Below, piece by piece: positions 8,698 through 16,659 of a stretch of 64,000 nucleotides of DNA. Source of the stretch: Neotabrizicola shimadae. GTDB lineage: Bacteria; Pseudomonadota; Alphaproteobacteria; Rhodobacterales; Rhodobacteraceae. The number at the start of each line of letters is the position of its first letter. Position 1 is the stretch's first letter. The DNA is taken from contig NZ_CP069370.1 in NCBI RefSeq assembly GCF_019623905.1, forward strand, positions 434,001-498,000. The letters run 5' to 3'. The notes under the pieces are model-generated. The model was not told where the DNA came from. It was given only the letters and a program-made list of their open reading frames with translations, and did no database searches. A program made the position numbers and the translations under genes.

Positions 8698-8781
8698 GTA
8701 GGGTGCGTGCTTGCACGCACCGTTTGCGGATCGAAGGGAGGGGGAGGGAGCGGGGACGGTGCGTGCGAGCACGCACCCTAC
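8698..8781. repeat. Inverted pair of REP-like palindromes
   Basis: GTAGGGTGCGTGCTTGCACGCACC (8698-8721, shown in two parts: GTAGGGTGCGTGC and TTGCACGCACC) recurs in inverted orientation at 8758-8781 with a single changed base in the loop. Each copy is itself a 9-base-stem hairpin (GGTGCGTGC / GCACGCACC). Two inverted palindromic units 36 bases apart, outside genes, are the architecture of REP/BIME elements. Genome-wide copy number is not visible here. Confidence 0.65.
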
Positions 8782-8797
8782 GGATGGCTTCGGCTCG

Positions 8798-9847
8798 CTA
8801 CTCGTTGCCCGTTCCCGGAACGACCCGATCCACTAGCTCAAGGAATTGGCGGGTATCTGCGAAATAGTTCGGGTATGCGGCGGTGACGCTCTCGACGTTC
8901 TCCGCGGCCACAAGCACGACATCCGTCAATTCATCATTCATGTGGGTTTTCTCAAGTTCTGCATATCGCAGTGAAGCATTTGATATTGAACTGAAAGACT
9001 CTATACTGGTGCGTTGCTGCTTGAGATCCAAAATGAGGATAAAATGGCTATCCGACTTCCGCTTGTTCTGTGCGATGTAGTTGTGCGCCGCGCTGAAATT
9101 TCGTAGCTTCTTTCGTGCCTCAAGTTTTCTGTCCAGCGCGAAAATGCGCTCGGCTACCTGTTGCTTGGATAGGTCGGCATGCAGCCGAGGCGTGTCTTCA
9201 AATATAGAGAAGGCGGAGCTGACATACCTAAAATACTCTAGCCATTCAGCTGGCCCAATGCTCGATTTCAGTGGTGTGCGAACATAGATCCCGGCAATCT
9301 CAACTGCTGTGGCCCAAGCATGTTGAACGCGAGTTCTAAGCTGAACTTCAATTCGGTGTCCGTTATAGTTATGGGCGCGATCACTCTGGTATCGATAAAT
9401 CAAGTGTATTCCCCGGTAGCCGGAGGCTTGCGGGGTCTCGATGTAGTCTTTCTCCGTCGCTAAATCATGTCTATCACGGGATTTTCGATACTTCTCTCGT
9501 ATCAACCGTGCCGAATCGACGGAATTGACAATAGCTCGACTGCCTCCAAGGTCCTGCATCCTGGAAAGTTGCATATCTTGATAGCGTACGAGTTTTGCGA
9601 TAACTGAAGGCGCGCGCTTAAGTCGCTGTACGATTTCTGATTGAGGGTCAACTGCTTTCGCTCTATGGCGAAGTGTCATCTGAATGGTATTAAGGGGAAA
9701 AGCATGGCTGGCGCGCCAAGCATCCATAATCTGGTATGCGTCAATATAATCATCAAATCTCCCAAGATCGAACGGCATCCTTAGAATGTCACCAGCGCGG
9801 TCAATGTCTCTGCGAGAATAATCGCATGTCTTCCAAACGATAGCCAT
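8798..9847 (-). CDS. RelA/SpoT-domain protein (alarmone-synthetase-like)
   Basis: 349 residues from the ATG at 9847. The nucleotidyltransferase domain of RelA/SpoT synthetases is intact: RLKRAPSVIAKLVRYQDMQL (substrate-binding basic stretch), MQDLGGSRAIV (metal-binding Asp), YIETPQASGYRGIHLIY (Tyr/Gly/His ring), and IEVQLRTRVQHAWATAVEI (catalytic Glu). No hydrolase (HD) domain precedes it and no TGS/ACT domains follow, so it could make an alarmone but not degrade one. The start overlaps the thyX stop by one base (TAATG), coupling their translation. Base composition is much less GC-rich than neighbours (28 of 60 G+C at 9361-9420), suggesting acquisition. Substrate, and whether it is a toxSAS-type toxin, are unknown. 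Confidence 0.8.
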   Translation of the reverse strand: MAIVWKTCDYSRRDIDRAGDILRMPFDLGRFDDYIDAYQIMDAWRASHAFPLNTIQMTLRHRAKAVDPQSEIVQRLKRAPSVIAKLVRYQDMQLSRMQDLGGSRAIVNSVDSARLIREKYRKSRDRHDLATEKDYIETPQASGYRGIHLIYRYQSDRAHNYNGHRIEVQLRTRVQHAWATAVEIAGIYVRTPLKSSIGPAEWLEYFRYVSSAFSIFEDTPRLHADLSKQQVAERIFALDRKLEARKKLRNFSAAHNYIAQNKRKSDSHFILILDLKQQRTSIESFSSISNASLRYAELEKTHMNDELTDVVLVAAENVESVTAAYPNYFADTRQFLELVDRVVPGTGNE

Positions 9848-10767
9848 TACCCCCAAACCTCCACAAACTCCCGCCACTCGCCCTTGCTCATGCCGGAATC
9901 CTCCTGCCCCACGACCTCCCCGTTCAGCCGCCGTTTCAACACCGCCACGGCCTTGGCGCTCAGGTTGACGCCGCCCATGCGGTAATCCTCGAAGGCGGCG
10001 AAGGCCAAGGGGACCCAGTCGGCCACCATGCGGGCCATTTCCTCGGCATAGATGCGGATTTCGTATTGGGCGTGGGCGTCGGCGCGCAGGCGCAGGAAGT
10101 GGAAGAGGTTGTGCAGGTCGCACTTCCAGTACCATTGCGTATAGATGTTCATCGGCAGGTTCATCCGCGCCAATTCGCGGGCAAGGCCCTGCTGAGGTGT
10201 TCCGTCAGGCTGGGCCTGGCTCAGCATCTCTTCGTAGTGGTCATAGGCCGTGGCGGCATCGCGTTTCAGCACCTCGAGCACGCGGGCGGCTTCGGCACCT
10301 TCCAGAACGGCGCCGCGGCCCTGGTTGTTGACGGTGCTTTGCGCGGCGAGTTGGCCGGGTTCGGGGATGTAGAACTCCCGGTCCAGGATCGAATAGCGGG
10401 CGGAATATTCGTTCACGTTGGCGGTGCGGTGCCTGATCCACTGGCGGGCGACGAAGACCGGGAGCTTGATGTGGAACTTGACCTCGCACATCTCGAACGG
10501 CGTCGAATGCCAGTGGCGCATGAGATAGCGGATGAGGCCGGCATCGTCGGAGACCTTCTTCGTGCCGGCGCCGTAGCTGACGCGGGCGGCCTGCACGATG
10601 GCGGCATCGTCGCCCATGTAGTCGATGACGCGGATGAAGCCGTGATCCAGCACGGGATGGGGGGTGTAGAGGCGGGCCTCCATCCCCTCGGACACGGCGC
10701 GCAGCGTGGGGCGCGGGGTGGCGCGCAGGGCCTGGGCCTCGGCGATCTGGTCGGGGGTGAGGGCCAT
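9847..10767 (-). CDS. thyX: Flavin-dependent thymidylate synthase ThyX
   Basis: 306 residues. The ThyX signature [14 protein letters not shown] (RHR-X7-S class) is present, flanked by VFVARQWI and the C-terminal catalytic region ([26 protein letters not shown], here with MNLPMN). It makes dTMP from dUMP using FAD and methylene-tetrahydrofolate. The start is taken at the ATG at 10767, preceded by GGAGG; an in-frame ATG 20 codons earlier lacks such a site and adds a residue-poor leader. The stop overlaps the start of the RelA/SpoT-like gene. No thyA is visible in the window. Confidence 0.95.
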   Translation of the reverse strand: MALTPDQIAEAQALRATPRPTLRAVSEGMEARLYTPHPVLDHGFIRVIDYMGDDAAIVQAARVSYGAGTKKVSDDAGLIRYLMRHWHSTPFEMCEVKFHIKLPVFVARQWIRHRTANVNEYSARYSILDREFYIPEPGQLAAQSTVNNQGRGAVLEGAEAARVLEVLKRDAATAYDHYEEMLSQAQPDGTPQQGLARELARMNLPMNIYTQWYWKCDLHNLFHFLRLRADAHAQYEIRIYAEEMARMVADWVPLAFAAFEDYRMGGVNLSAKAVAVLKRRLNGEVVGQEDSGMSKGEWREFVEVWG

Positions 10768-10941
10768 GGCTGCCTCCGGGCTGTGGGGTTGGGCGGAATG
10801 AGTCGCGCGACCACTATATCTAGTCACGGCGCGGGCTCAAACCGCAGCATACGTTAGGTCAACCGGGGATTGCCTTTGACAGGCCGGGGGCGATAGATCA
10901 CAGTCGGCGGAAAGCCGGGACAGGTGACGCAGGGGGACGGA

Positions 10942-11904
10942 ATGCCGAACTGGACGAAGGCGCTGGCGGTGCTGGCCCTGGTGGCGGCCTGTGACGGGAA
11001 TCCCTGGGCGGTGGAGGAGGAAGAGCCGCTGCCGCCGGGCACGACGGACCCCACCGCCTCGTCCCCGATCACCCGGACCGAAGAGGTGGACGACAGCGGC
11101 AACGGCTTTGCCGAGGGCATGAGCTACGACGCCACGACCGACACCTTCACGGTGGACGGGTTGGCCTTCGACGGGGACAATGTCTATACGCGCGACACGG
11201 CGGTGCCGAGCCTGGGGCCCTTTGCGGTGTATGAGGCGGCTTCGGTGTTCAACGATCCGCTGACGGGCCAGCCGATCGAGCAGTTCCAGCACAAGGCGAT
11301 CTACGGCGTCGATCCCGACGGCGACGTGAGCTTTGCCATCGTGCGGACCGGGTCCTATGTGCCCTATGGCTATGGCGGGTGGATCTACAGCCGGTCGGGC
11401 GGGGTGGAACTGCCGACGACGGGGCAGGCGTCCTATGTTGGCAACTACGCGGCGCTGCGCGATTTCGACGGGCGGGGCGGGCTGGAATATGCCACGGGCA
11501 CGATGAACATCGCCATCGACTTCGCCGACTTCAACGATGGCAACGGTGTGCAGGGCCAGGTCTATAACCGGCGGATCCTGGATACGGATGGCCGCGATAT
11601 CACCAATACGGTGATCGCGGCGCTGAACACGGAATACGAGGCCTCGGCCACGACGCTGCCGGTGATGAACTTCAAGGTGGGGCCGGGGGTCACGACGGCG
11701 GCGGGCGAGCTTTCGGGCGGGATCAGCAGCTATGTCGTGGACAACGAGGGCAACCTGACCCAGCTGGAAGACGGGAAGTATTACGCGGTTCTTTCGGGCC
11801 CGAATGCCGGCAAGGTTGTGGGTGTGATCGTGGTGGAAAGCGACGATCCGCGGTTTGACGCCACGGTGCGCGAGACCGGCGGTTTCATCCTCGTCCGCGA
11901 GTGA
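10942..11904 (+). CDS. Putative surface lipoprotein with TbpB-like barrel (candidate Slam substrate)
   Basis: 320 residues from the ATG at 10942. A lipobox (LALVAAC, Cys18) ends the signal peptide and is followed by an acidic, Pro/Thr linker. The C-terminal part (about residues 165-320) has the pattern of transferrin-binding-protein-B-type barrels: a small barrel opening (ASYVGNYAALRDFDGRGGL, then GTMNIAIDFADFNDGNGVQG) and a closing strand pair with GPNAGKVVGVIVVES and ETGGFILVRE. The gene directly downstream encodes a Slam-like outer-membrane protein, 7 bases away, so the pair is likely a surface lipoprotein and its exporter. The ligand is unknown. The barrel assignment is by eye. Confidence 0.65.
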   Translation: MPNWTKALAVLALVAACDGNPWAVEEEEPLPPGTTDPTASSPITRTEEVDDSGNGFAEGMSYDATTDTFTVDGLAFDGDNVYTRDTAVPSLGPFAVYEAASVFNDPLTGQPIEQFQHKAIYGVDPDGDVSFAIVRTGSYVPYGYGGWIYSRSGGVELPTTGQASYVGNYAALRDFDGRGGLEYATGTMNIAIDFADFNDGNGVQGQVYNRRILDTDGRDITNTVIAALNTEYEASATTLPVMNFKVGPGVTTAAGELSGGISSYVVDNEGNLTQLEDGKYYAVLSGPNAGKVVGVIVVESDDPRFDATVRETGGFILVRE

Positions 11905-11911
11905 GCCGGGG

Positions 11912-13279
11912 ATGAACGGGCGGGCCGCGGCGGGCTGGCTGGCGGCGCTTTGGCTGGGGCTGGCCGGGGCGGCGGAGGCCAAGCCGGTGGTGCTGGACCC
12001 GGCGGGGATGCGGCAGCTGGCGGCCGAGGTGCTGAACGCCGGGCAGGCCGAGGATGCGCTGGCGCTGACTGAAGCCCTGTTGCAGCGCGATCCGCAGGAT
12101 GTGACGGCATTGGTCCTGCAGTCGCAGGCGCTGCGGATGCTGGGCCGGATGGACGAGGCGCGGCAGATGGCGCGCCGGGCCTGGGCGGTCGCCGAGACGG
12201 ACGAGCAGAAGTTCAGCGCGGCGGTGACACGGGCGCAGGTCCTTTCGGCGGAAGGGCGGCGCACAGCGGCGCAGTTCTGGCTGCGCCGGGCGGTTCAGGT
12301 TGCCCCCACGGAAGAGGCGCAGGCGCTGGCCGAGCGGGATTTCCGCTATGTGAGGGCGCGCAACCCCTGGGTCTTTGCCTTTGATCTTTCGGTGGCGCCG
12401 TCATCGAACGTCAACAACGGGTCGTCGCGCGGCACCTTCGACCTGATCGGGATCGAGGATCTGCCCATCCCCGAGGACATGAAGGCCTTGTCGGGCCTGG
12501 ATATCGCCTTCGGGGCCGATGTGACCTATCGGCTGCCCGCGACGGACTGGTCGCGCACGGAGTTCGGCCTGGGCCTGCTGACGCGGCAGGTGGTGCTTTC
12601 GGCCGATTCCAAGTTGCAGGCGCCTTCGGCGGAAGCGTCTGACTACGCCTATGACGCGGTGGAGCTGGGCGTGACGCACCGGCGGCTGGCCTTCGCGCCG
12701 CTGCGCTATGCCGAGTTCGGCGCTTTGGTCGGCCATAACTGGTATGGCGGGGCGAGCATGTCGAACTATGTTCAGGCCAATTTCGGCATGGAGGATAGGA
12801 CTGCGCCGGGGCGGGTGCTGGGGTTCGACATCATGGGCGTGCGCACCTGGAGGCTGGATTCGGACACGCAGTCGAACGACCAGATCATCGGGTCCATCGG
12901 GGTTGACCAGGCCTTCGGCGAGGCGGGCATCCTGTCTGTGGATTTCGTCGGGCGGCAGGTCTATTCGGAATCGCCCGAATTGGCGGGGACGGGTTATCTG
13001 GGCAGCATCGGCTGGGAATTCGCCGACCCGCTGCCGGGCGACATCACGCTGTCGGCCTCGATCGGAGTGGGCTACCGAACCTATCCGAATTCGAACTATG
13101 CCGATGGCGGGCGGCAGGATCGCACACAGATCGGTGATGTGAGCTTTGGCCTCAACCAGTTGACCTATCTGGGCTTCGTGCCCACGGTCAGCCTGACGGC
13201 GGCGCGCACACGGTCCAACGCGGCGCTATTCGACACGCGCAGCCTTGGCATCAACATCGGTTATGAATCGGCCTTCTAG
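11912..13279 (+). CDS. Slam-type outer-membrane protein (TPR plus DUF560 barrel)
   Basis: 455 residues from the ATG at 11912. A signal peptide (cleavage about GAAEA) is followed by an alpha-helical TPR-like region (about 30-150, repeated AEDALALTEALLQRDPQD / MLGRMDEARQMARRAWAVAE pattern). Then comes a beta-barrel of about 300 residues opening with APSSNVNNGSSRGTFDL, the kind of start seen in DUF560/Slam barrels, and ending in Phe as outer-membrane barrels do. Slam proteins move lipoproteins to the cell surface. The lipoprotein gene 7 bases upstream is the probable cargo. A generic TPR porin of unrelated role cannot be excluded. Confidence 0.7.
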   Translation: MNGRAAAGWLAALWLGLAGAAEAKPVVLDPAGMRQLAAEVLNAGQAEDALALTEALLQRDPQDVTALVLQSQALRMLGRMDEARQMARRAWAVAETDEQKFSAAVTRAQVLSAEGRRTAAQFWLRRAVQVAPTEEAQALAERDFRYVRARNPWVFAFDLSVAPSSNVNNGSSRGTFDLIGIEDLPIPEDMKALSGLDIAFGADVTYRLPATDWSRTEFGLGLLTRQVVLSADSKLQAPSAEASDYAYDAVELGVTHRRLAFAPLRYAEFGALVGHNWYGGASMSNYVQANFGMEDRTAPGRVLGFDIMGVRTWRLDSDTQSNDQIIGSIGVDQAFGEAGILSVDFVGRQVYSESPELAGTGYLGSIGWEFADPLPGDITLSASIGVGYRTYPNSNYADGGRQDRTQIGDVSFGLNQLTYLGFVPTVSLTAARTRSNAALFDTRSLGINIGYESAF

Positions 13280-13322
13280 TGCCGGTTTGCGGCCGAAACG
13301 GCAACGGAACAGGAGAAAACCC

Positions 13323-13751
13323 ATGAAGATCCGCTATCTGCACACCATGGTCCGGGTGCTGGACCTTGAGAAATCCATCGCCTTCTACAAGCTTCTGGGG
13401 CTGGAGGAGACGCGGCGGTACGACAATGAGGGCGGGCGCTTCACGCTGGTGTTCATGGCACCGCCAGGCCAGCCGGAGTGCCCGGTGGAACTGACCTACA
13501 ACTGGGACGGCGATGCTGGCCTGCCGAGCGACAGCCGGCATTTCGGCCACCTGGCCTATGACGTGGAGAACATCTACGACGTCTGTGCCCATCTGCAGGC
13601 CAATGGCGTGACGATCAACCGCCCGCCGCGCGACGGGCGCATGGCCTTTGTGCGCAGCCCCGACAATGTGTCGATCGAACTGTTGCAGATGGGCGAGGCT
13701 TTGCCCCCGGCGGAACCCTGGAAATCCATGCCGAATACCGGGCATTGGTGA
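13323..13751 (+). CDS. gloA: Lactoylglutathione lyase (glyoxalase I), VOC superfamily
   Basis: 142 residues with two beta-alpha-beta-beta-beta repeats. The four metal ligands of glyoxalase I are in place: H7 (RYLHTMVRV), E56 (PVELTYNWD), H76 (FGHLAYDV) and E119 (VSIELLQ). It converts the methylglyoxal-glutathione hemithioacetal to S-lactoylglutathione in the cytoplasm. ACAGGAGAAA precedes the ATG at 13323; the longer in-frame start at 13245 would run back into the upstream gene and is rejected. The absence of the long helical insert seen in eukaryotic enzymes points to the Ni-type bacterial class. Confidence 0.9.
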   Translation: MKIRYLHTMVRVLDLEKSIAFYKLLGLEETRRYDNEGGRFTLVFMAPPGQPECPVELTYNWDGDAGLPSDSRHFGHLAYDVENIYDVCAHLQANGVTINRPPRDGRMAFVRSPDNVSIELLQMGEALPPAEPWKSMPNTGHW

Positions 13752-13862
13752 GACCCTTGGACACAGCAGCAGGCAGGGGCCTTGGCCGCCCCGGCCTGCG
13801 TTCGCCAACCGTTCCGTGCGGGCCAGTCGAGGCCCCGGCCTGCGCCGGGGCGTGAGCGAGGT

Positions 13863-15935
13863 TCAGTTGGCGGGAACCGTCCTGACATCCAGTTGCAGGA
13901 TGACCGGGGCGGGGCCTGCGTCTTCTTCGCCATCGTCCAGTGCGATGGCGCCGCGCGTGGTTTCGCCGAAGCCGGCCTCGCGCAGGGCGAGATCGAGGTT
14001 CGAGGCGGTGCCGCGCGTCAGCTCCAGTGCATCCTGGGCGAGGAAGGCCAGGTTCTCGACCGGCGATTGCGGGGCGGCCGGGGAGAGCACGACAACCATG
14101 CGTTCCTGGCCGAGGACGGAATCGGAGATCTTGAACAGGCCCTTTTTCAGCGTGTCGCCGGGTTGAAGGCGTTCGGCTGCCCAGTGCGTGATGGAATAAT
14201 CGGCGCCGATGTAGAGGACGTTGATGTCGACGGGGATGTCCATGTGGTTGGTGGCCAGAACATGCACCTCGTCTTCCGGCACGAGGCGCGGCACGGCATC
14301 GGTGGAAAGCGGGCGGAGCTTGCGGTCTTCGGGCGTGCGGGTCTGCATCGCCACATCGACGTCGAGCCCCTCGCCGCCGAGCCCCTCGCCGAGTTTCAAC
14401 AGATTCAGCGCCTTGGCCATGTGGTTGAGCGTATCGGCCAGGGTGGCGGCGAGGGTTTCGCCGTCCTTGTCGGCGGTGCCGACCGATGGGGTGGAAGTCA
14501 GGTCGTCGGCGAGGCCCGTGGCGGGCAGCACCCAGATCGCATCGGGGCGCGGGCTTTCGGGGATGACGGCCAGGCGCAGGTCGGCCTCTTCCCCCGCAGG
14601 GACGAAAGTGATGCGGGGGCCGGCGGATTGGGTCAGGGCGTCGGTGGCGGCGAGCAATTCGTCTGCCGGGGCGGTGCCTGCTTTGGGCAGGGCGACGGTG
14701 AGCGAAAAGTCGAGTTCGGCCGAGACGCGGCGCAGGACGAGGCCCTTGGGCAATTCGGGCGGGAGCGACTTGCCATCCACCGCGACCGGCACGGCGGTTG
14801 CGGTGAAGGTGTCGGCGGCCTGCACTTCGGCGTAGCCAAGCGCGGCTTCGGTCGGGTCGGCGGCGGAGGCGAGGACGGCGAGGCGCTCGCCCTCCTTCAG
14901 GCCGTGGAGCGTGCCGGCGGGCAGGGCGAAGCTGCCGTCTTGCAGCGTGGCGGGCCATTGCGCGATGCGGGGGCCGGAATCGCCCGAGAAAGCCACGGCA
15001 TCGAGATCGCCTTCGAACATGGGCGTGGTGCGGGCGATGGAGGTGGTGGCATATTTGCGCAGCACCTCTTGCCCGATCTGGCGATAGGTCGCCTGGGGAT
15101 ATTCGGACAGGACCTGGAACAGGGTCCAGGTGAAGACGCCCTGTGGCATCCGGCCTGGCTTGCCCTTGGGCAGGTTCTTTTCGGGCGTGACCTCGGTGGT
15201 CTGGGCGGCGAAGAAGGCGACGAGGCGACCCTGTTCGGGGCTGTCCTCGCCGGCATCCACCGGGGCTTCGGGCTGGGCGCGCGGGTCTTCCAGGCCGCGG
15301 GTTGCGGGGGCTTCGACCATGTCGAGGCCAAGCGCCTCGGGCGGAAGCTGGCGGGTGCGCACCTCTTCGTCGCCCGAGGGGGCGCCGCGGGTGACGGTGC
15401 CGGAATGGCAGGAATCGAACACCGCCCACACGTCGGCGCCCTTCGCGCGGATGGAATCTATCAATTCTCCGATCTCATCGTCGATCAGGGCGTTCTGGAC
15501 GCTGCCCACCTCATCTGACCAGGGGCCGATGTCGATGGGGAGGAACAGCTCGTCCAGCCCGTCGAGTTCGGCCTCGGGGTTCTGGGCCGGGGCCTGGGTG
15601 CCGTGGCCCGAGAAATGCAGGTAGACGAAATCACCGGGCGAGACTTCGGCCACCAGGTCGGCGAAGGCCTTGCGGATGGCGTCGAGCGTGGGTTCGCCCG
15701 CGCCGTCCACGCCATCGGCCAGCACGGTGACATGGTCGGGCGGGAAGGGCACGGGCGAGGCGGTGGTGAGCCAGGTCTGCACCAGCGCGACGTCATTTGC
15801 GGGGCCCTTCAGCCAGTAGCGTTCGTCGAGGTTCCGGTACTGGCTGGCGCCGATCAGGAGCGCGTAGTTCTCGCGCGCCAGGGCGGGCAGGGCGGAAAGG
15901 GCGAGGGCGGAGGAGAGAATGAGGCTGCGGAGCAT
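13863..15935 (-). CDS. Secreted caspase-family (metacaspase, C14) protein
   Basis: 690 residues with an N-terminal signal peptide (cleavage about ALA-R20/21). The caspase fold occupies about residues 22-290, with the catalytic dyad H111 (LHFSGHGTQ) and C176 (VFDSCHSGT); an Asp pair follows LDGLDELFLPID. The remaining 400 residues carry no motif I recognise; parts read LDFSLTVALPKAG and TNHMDIPVDINVLYIG and may be a C-terminal DUF4384-like domain (LQPGDTLKKGLFKI fits that family's end). Metacaspases cut after Arg/Lys. Substrates here are unknown. It lies 4 bases downstream of a small secreted protein gene and is probably co-transcribed with it. Confidence 0.85.
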   Translation of the reverse strand: MLRSLILSSALALSALPALARENYALLIGASQYRNLDERYWLKGPANDVALVQTWLTTASPVPFPPDHVTVLADGVDGAGEPTLDAIRKAFADLVAEVSPGDFVYLHFSGHGTQAPAQNPEAELDGLDELFLPIDIGPWSDEVGSVQNALIDDEIGELIDSIRAKGADVWAVFDSCHSGTVTRGAPSGDEEVRTRQLPPEALGLDMVEAPATRGLEDPRAQPEAPVDAGEDSPEQGRLVAFFAAQTTEVTPEKNLPKGKPGRMPQGVFTWTLFQVLSEYPQATYRQIGQEVLRKYATTSIARTTPMFEGDLDAVAFSGDSGPRIAQWPATLQDGSFALPAGTLHGLKEGERLAVLASAADPTEAALGYAEVQAADTFTATAVPVAVDGKSLPPELPKGLVLRRVSAELDFSLTVALPKAGTAPADELLAATDALTQSAGPRITFVPAGEEADLRLAVIPESPRPDAIWVLPATGLADDLTSTPSVGTADKDGETLAATLADTLNHMAKALNLLKLGEGLGGEGLDVDVAMQTRTPEDRKLRPLSTDAVPRLVPEDEVHVLATNHMDIPVDINVLYIGADYSITHWAAERLQPGDTLKKGLFKISDSVLGQERMVVVLSPAAPQSPVENLAFLAQDALELTRGTASNLDLALREAGFGETTRGAIALDDGEEDAGPAPVILQLDVRTVPAN

Positions 15936-15939
15936 GGGA

Positions 15940-16515
15940 TCAATTCGTCATGAGGGCATAAGGTGTTGAATCGGGGCCGGCATTGGTGACCTCGATGGCC
16001 ACGCTGTCGGGTTCGGCCTGGGTCCAGGCGCAATAGGCGATGGGGCTGGGATCGGTGTCGGCGCAGAGCACGGCGCCGGAGCCGTCGCGGACGACAAGGT
16101 TCAGGTCGGTGCCGGATTCGGGTTCGACATAGACTTCGGTGCGCTGGCCGGCCGTGACTTCGATCAGGGGGAAACGGTCGGTGGAGCCGGGGTCGATGCG
16201 GTCGAGCCGGTAGACCGGGCCGGTGGCGACGCCCTTTGCGGCCTCGGTGGCGGTGTCGTCGATGAGGGCGAGGAGGGTTTCGTCGCCGGCGGCCAGTTGG
16301 GTGGCGCTGTCCAGCATGACCTGCCAGCCCACGGGCAGGGTGCCGCCGGGCGGGAAGCCCGCGGCCTTGCGCAGGCGGGCGGCGGCGAGAAGCAGGACCG
16401 GGTCCTGCAGCGCCAGCCCCTCGGCATAGAGCCGGGCGGAAAGGTCGGCCTCTTGCAGCGGGCCGGCGAGGGCCGGGCTGGCGAGGAGGGCGAGAAGGAG
16501 GGCGGAGCGGAGCAT
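15940..16515 (-). CDS. Small secreted protein, function unknown, upstream of the metacaspase
   Basis: 191 residues from the ATG at 16515. A signal peptide (MLRSALLLALLASPALAG) is followed by a helical region (LQEADLSARLYAEGLALQDPVLLLAAARLRKAAGF) and a beta-rich C-terminus (about 110-191) with a pair of Cys (AVLCADTD, IAYCAWTQ) that could form a disulfide. I do not recognise the family. The N-terminal residues nearly repeat those of the metacaspase signal peptide (MLRS start). The 4-base gap to the metacaspase start indicates an operon and suggests a shared envelope role. Confidence 0.75.
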   Translation of the reverse strand: MLRSALLLALLASPALAGPLQEADLSARLYAEGLALQDPVLLLAAARLRKAAGFPPGGTLPVGWQVMLDSATQLAAGDETLLALIDDTATEAAKGVATGPVYRLDRIDPGSTDRFPLIEVTAGQRTEVYVEPESGTDLNLVVRDGSGAVLCADTDPSPIAYCAWTQAEPDSVAIEVTNAGPDSTPYALMTN

Positions 16516-16581
16516 GGGGTTGTCCTTCGGGTCGGGTGCAGGATGGCGGGGGGGGCGCCCTGTGTAAACGCGAAGTTTTCG

Positions 16582-16600
16582 CATGACGGTCTTTGTCATG
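16582..16600. promoter_or_regulatory. Inverted repeat between the metacaspase operon and the protease gene
   Basis: CATGAC (16582-16587) and GTCATG (16595-16600) flank a 7-base centre in the 144-base divergent gap. It could be an operator shared by the two envelope-protease transcripts. No convincing promoter hexamers were identified beside it. Confidence 0.35.
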
Positions 16601-16659
16601 TGACCCTTTCGGGCCGGGGGCATAGCCTTGGGGCATGACCTGACGAAAGGGAGAAGATC

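Noticed and set aside
13782-15518. 578-residue plus-strand frame opposite the metacaspase gene
   Set aside because: It lacks a domain and a ribosome site; the minus frame carries a caspase dyad and signal peptide.
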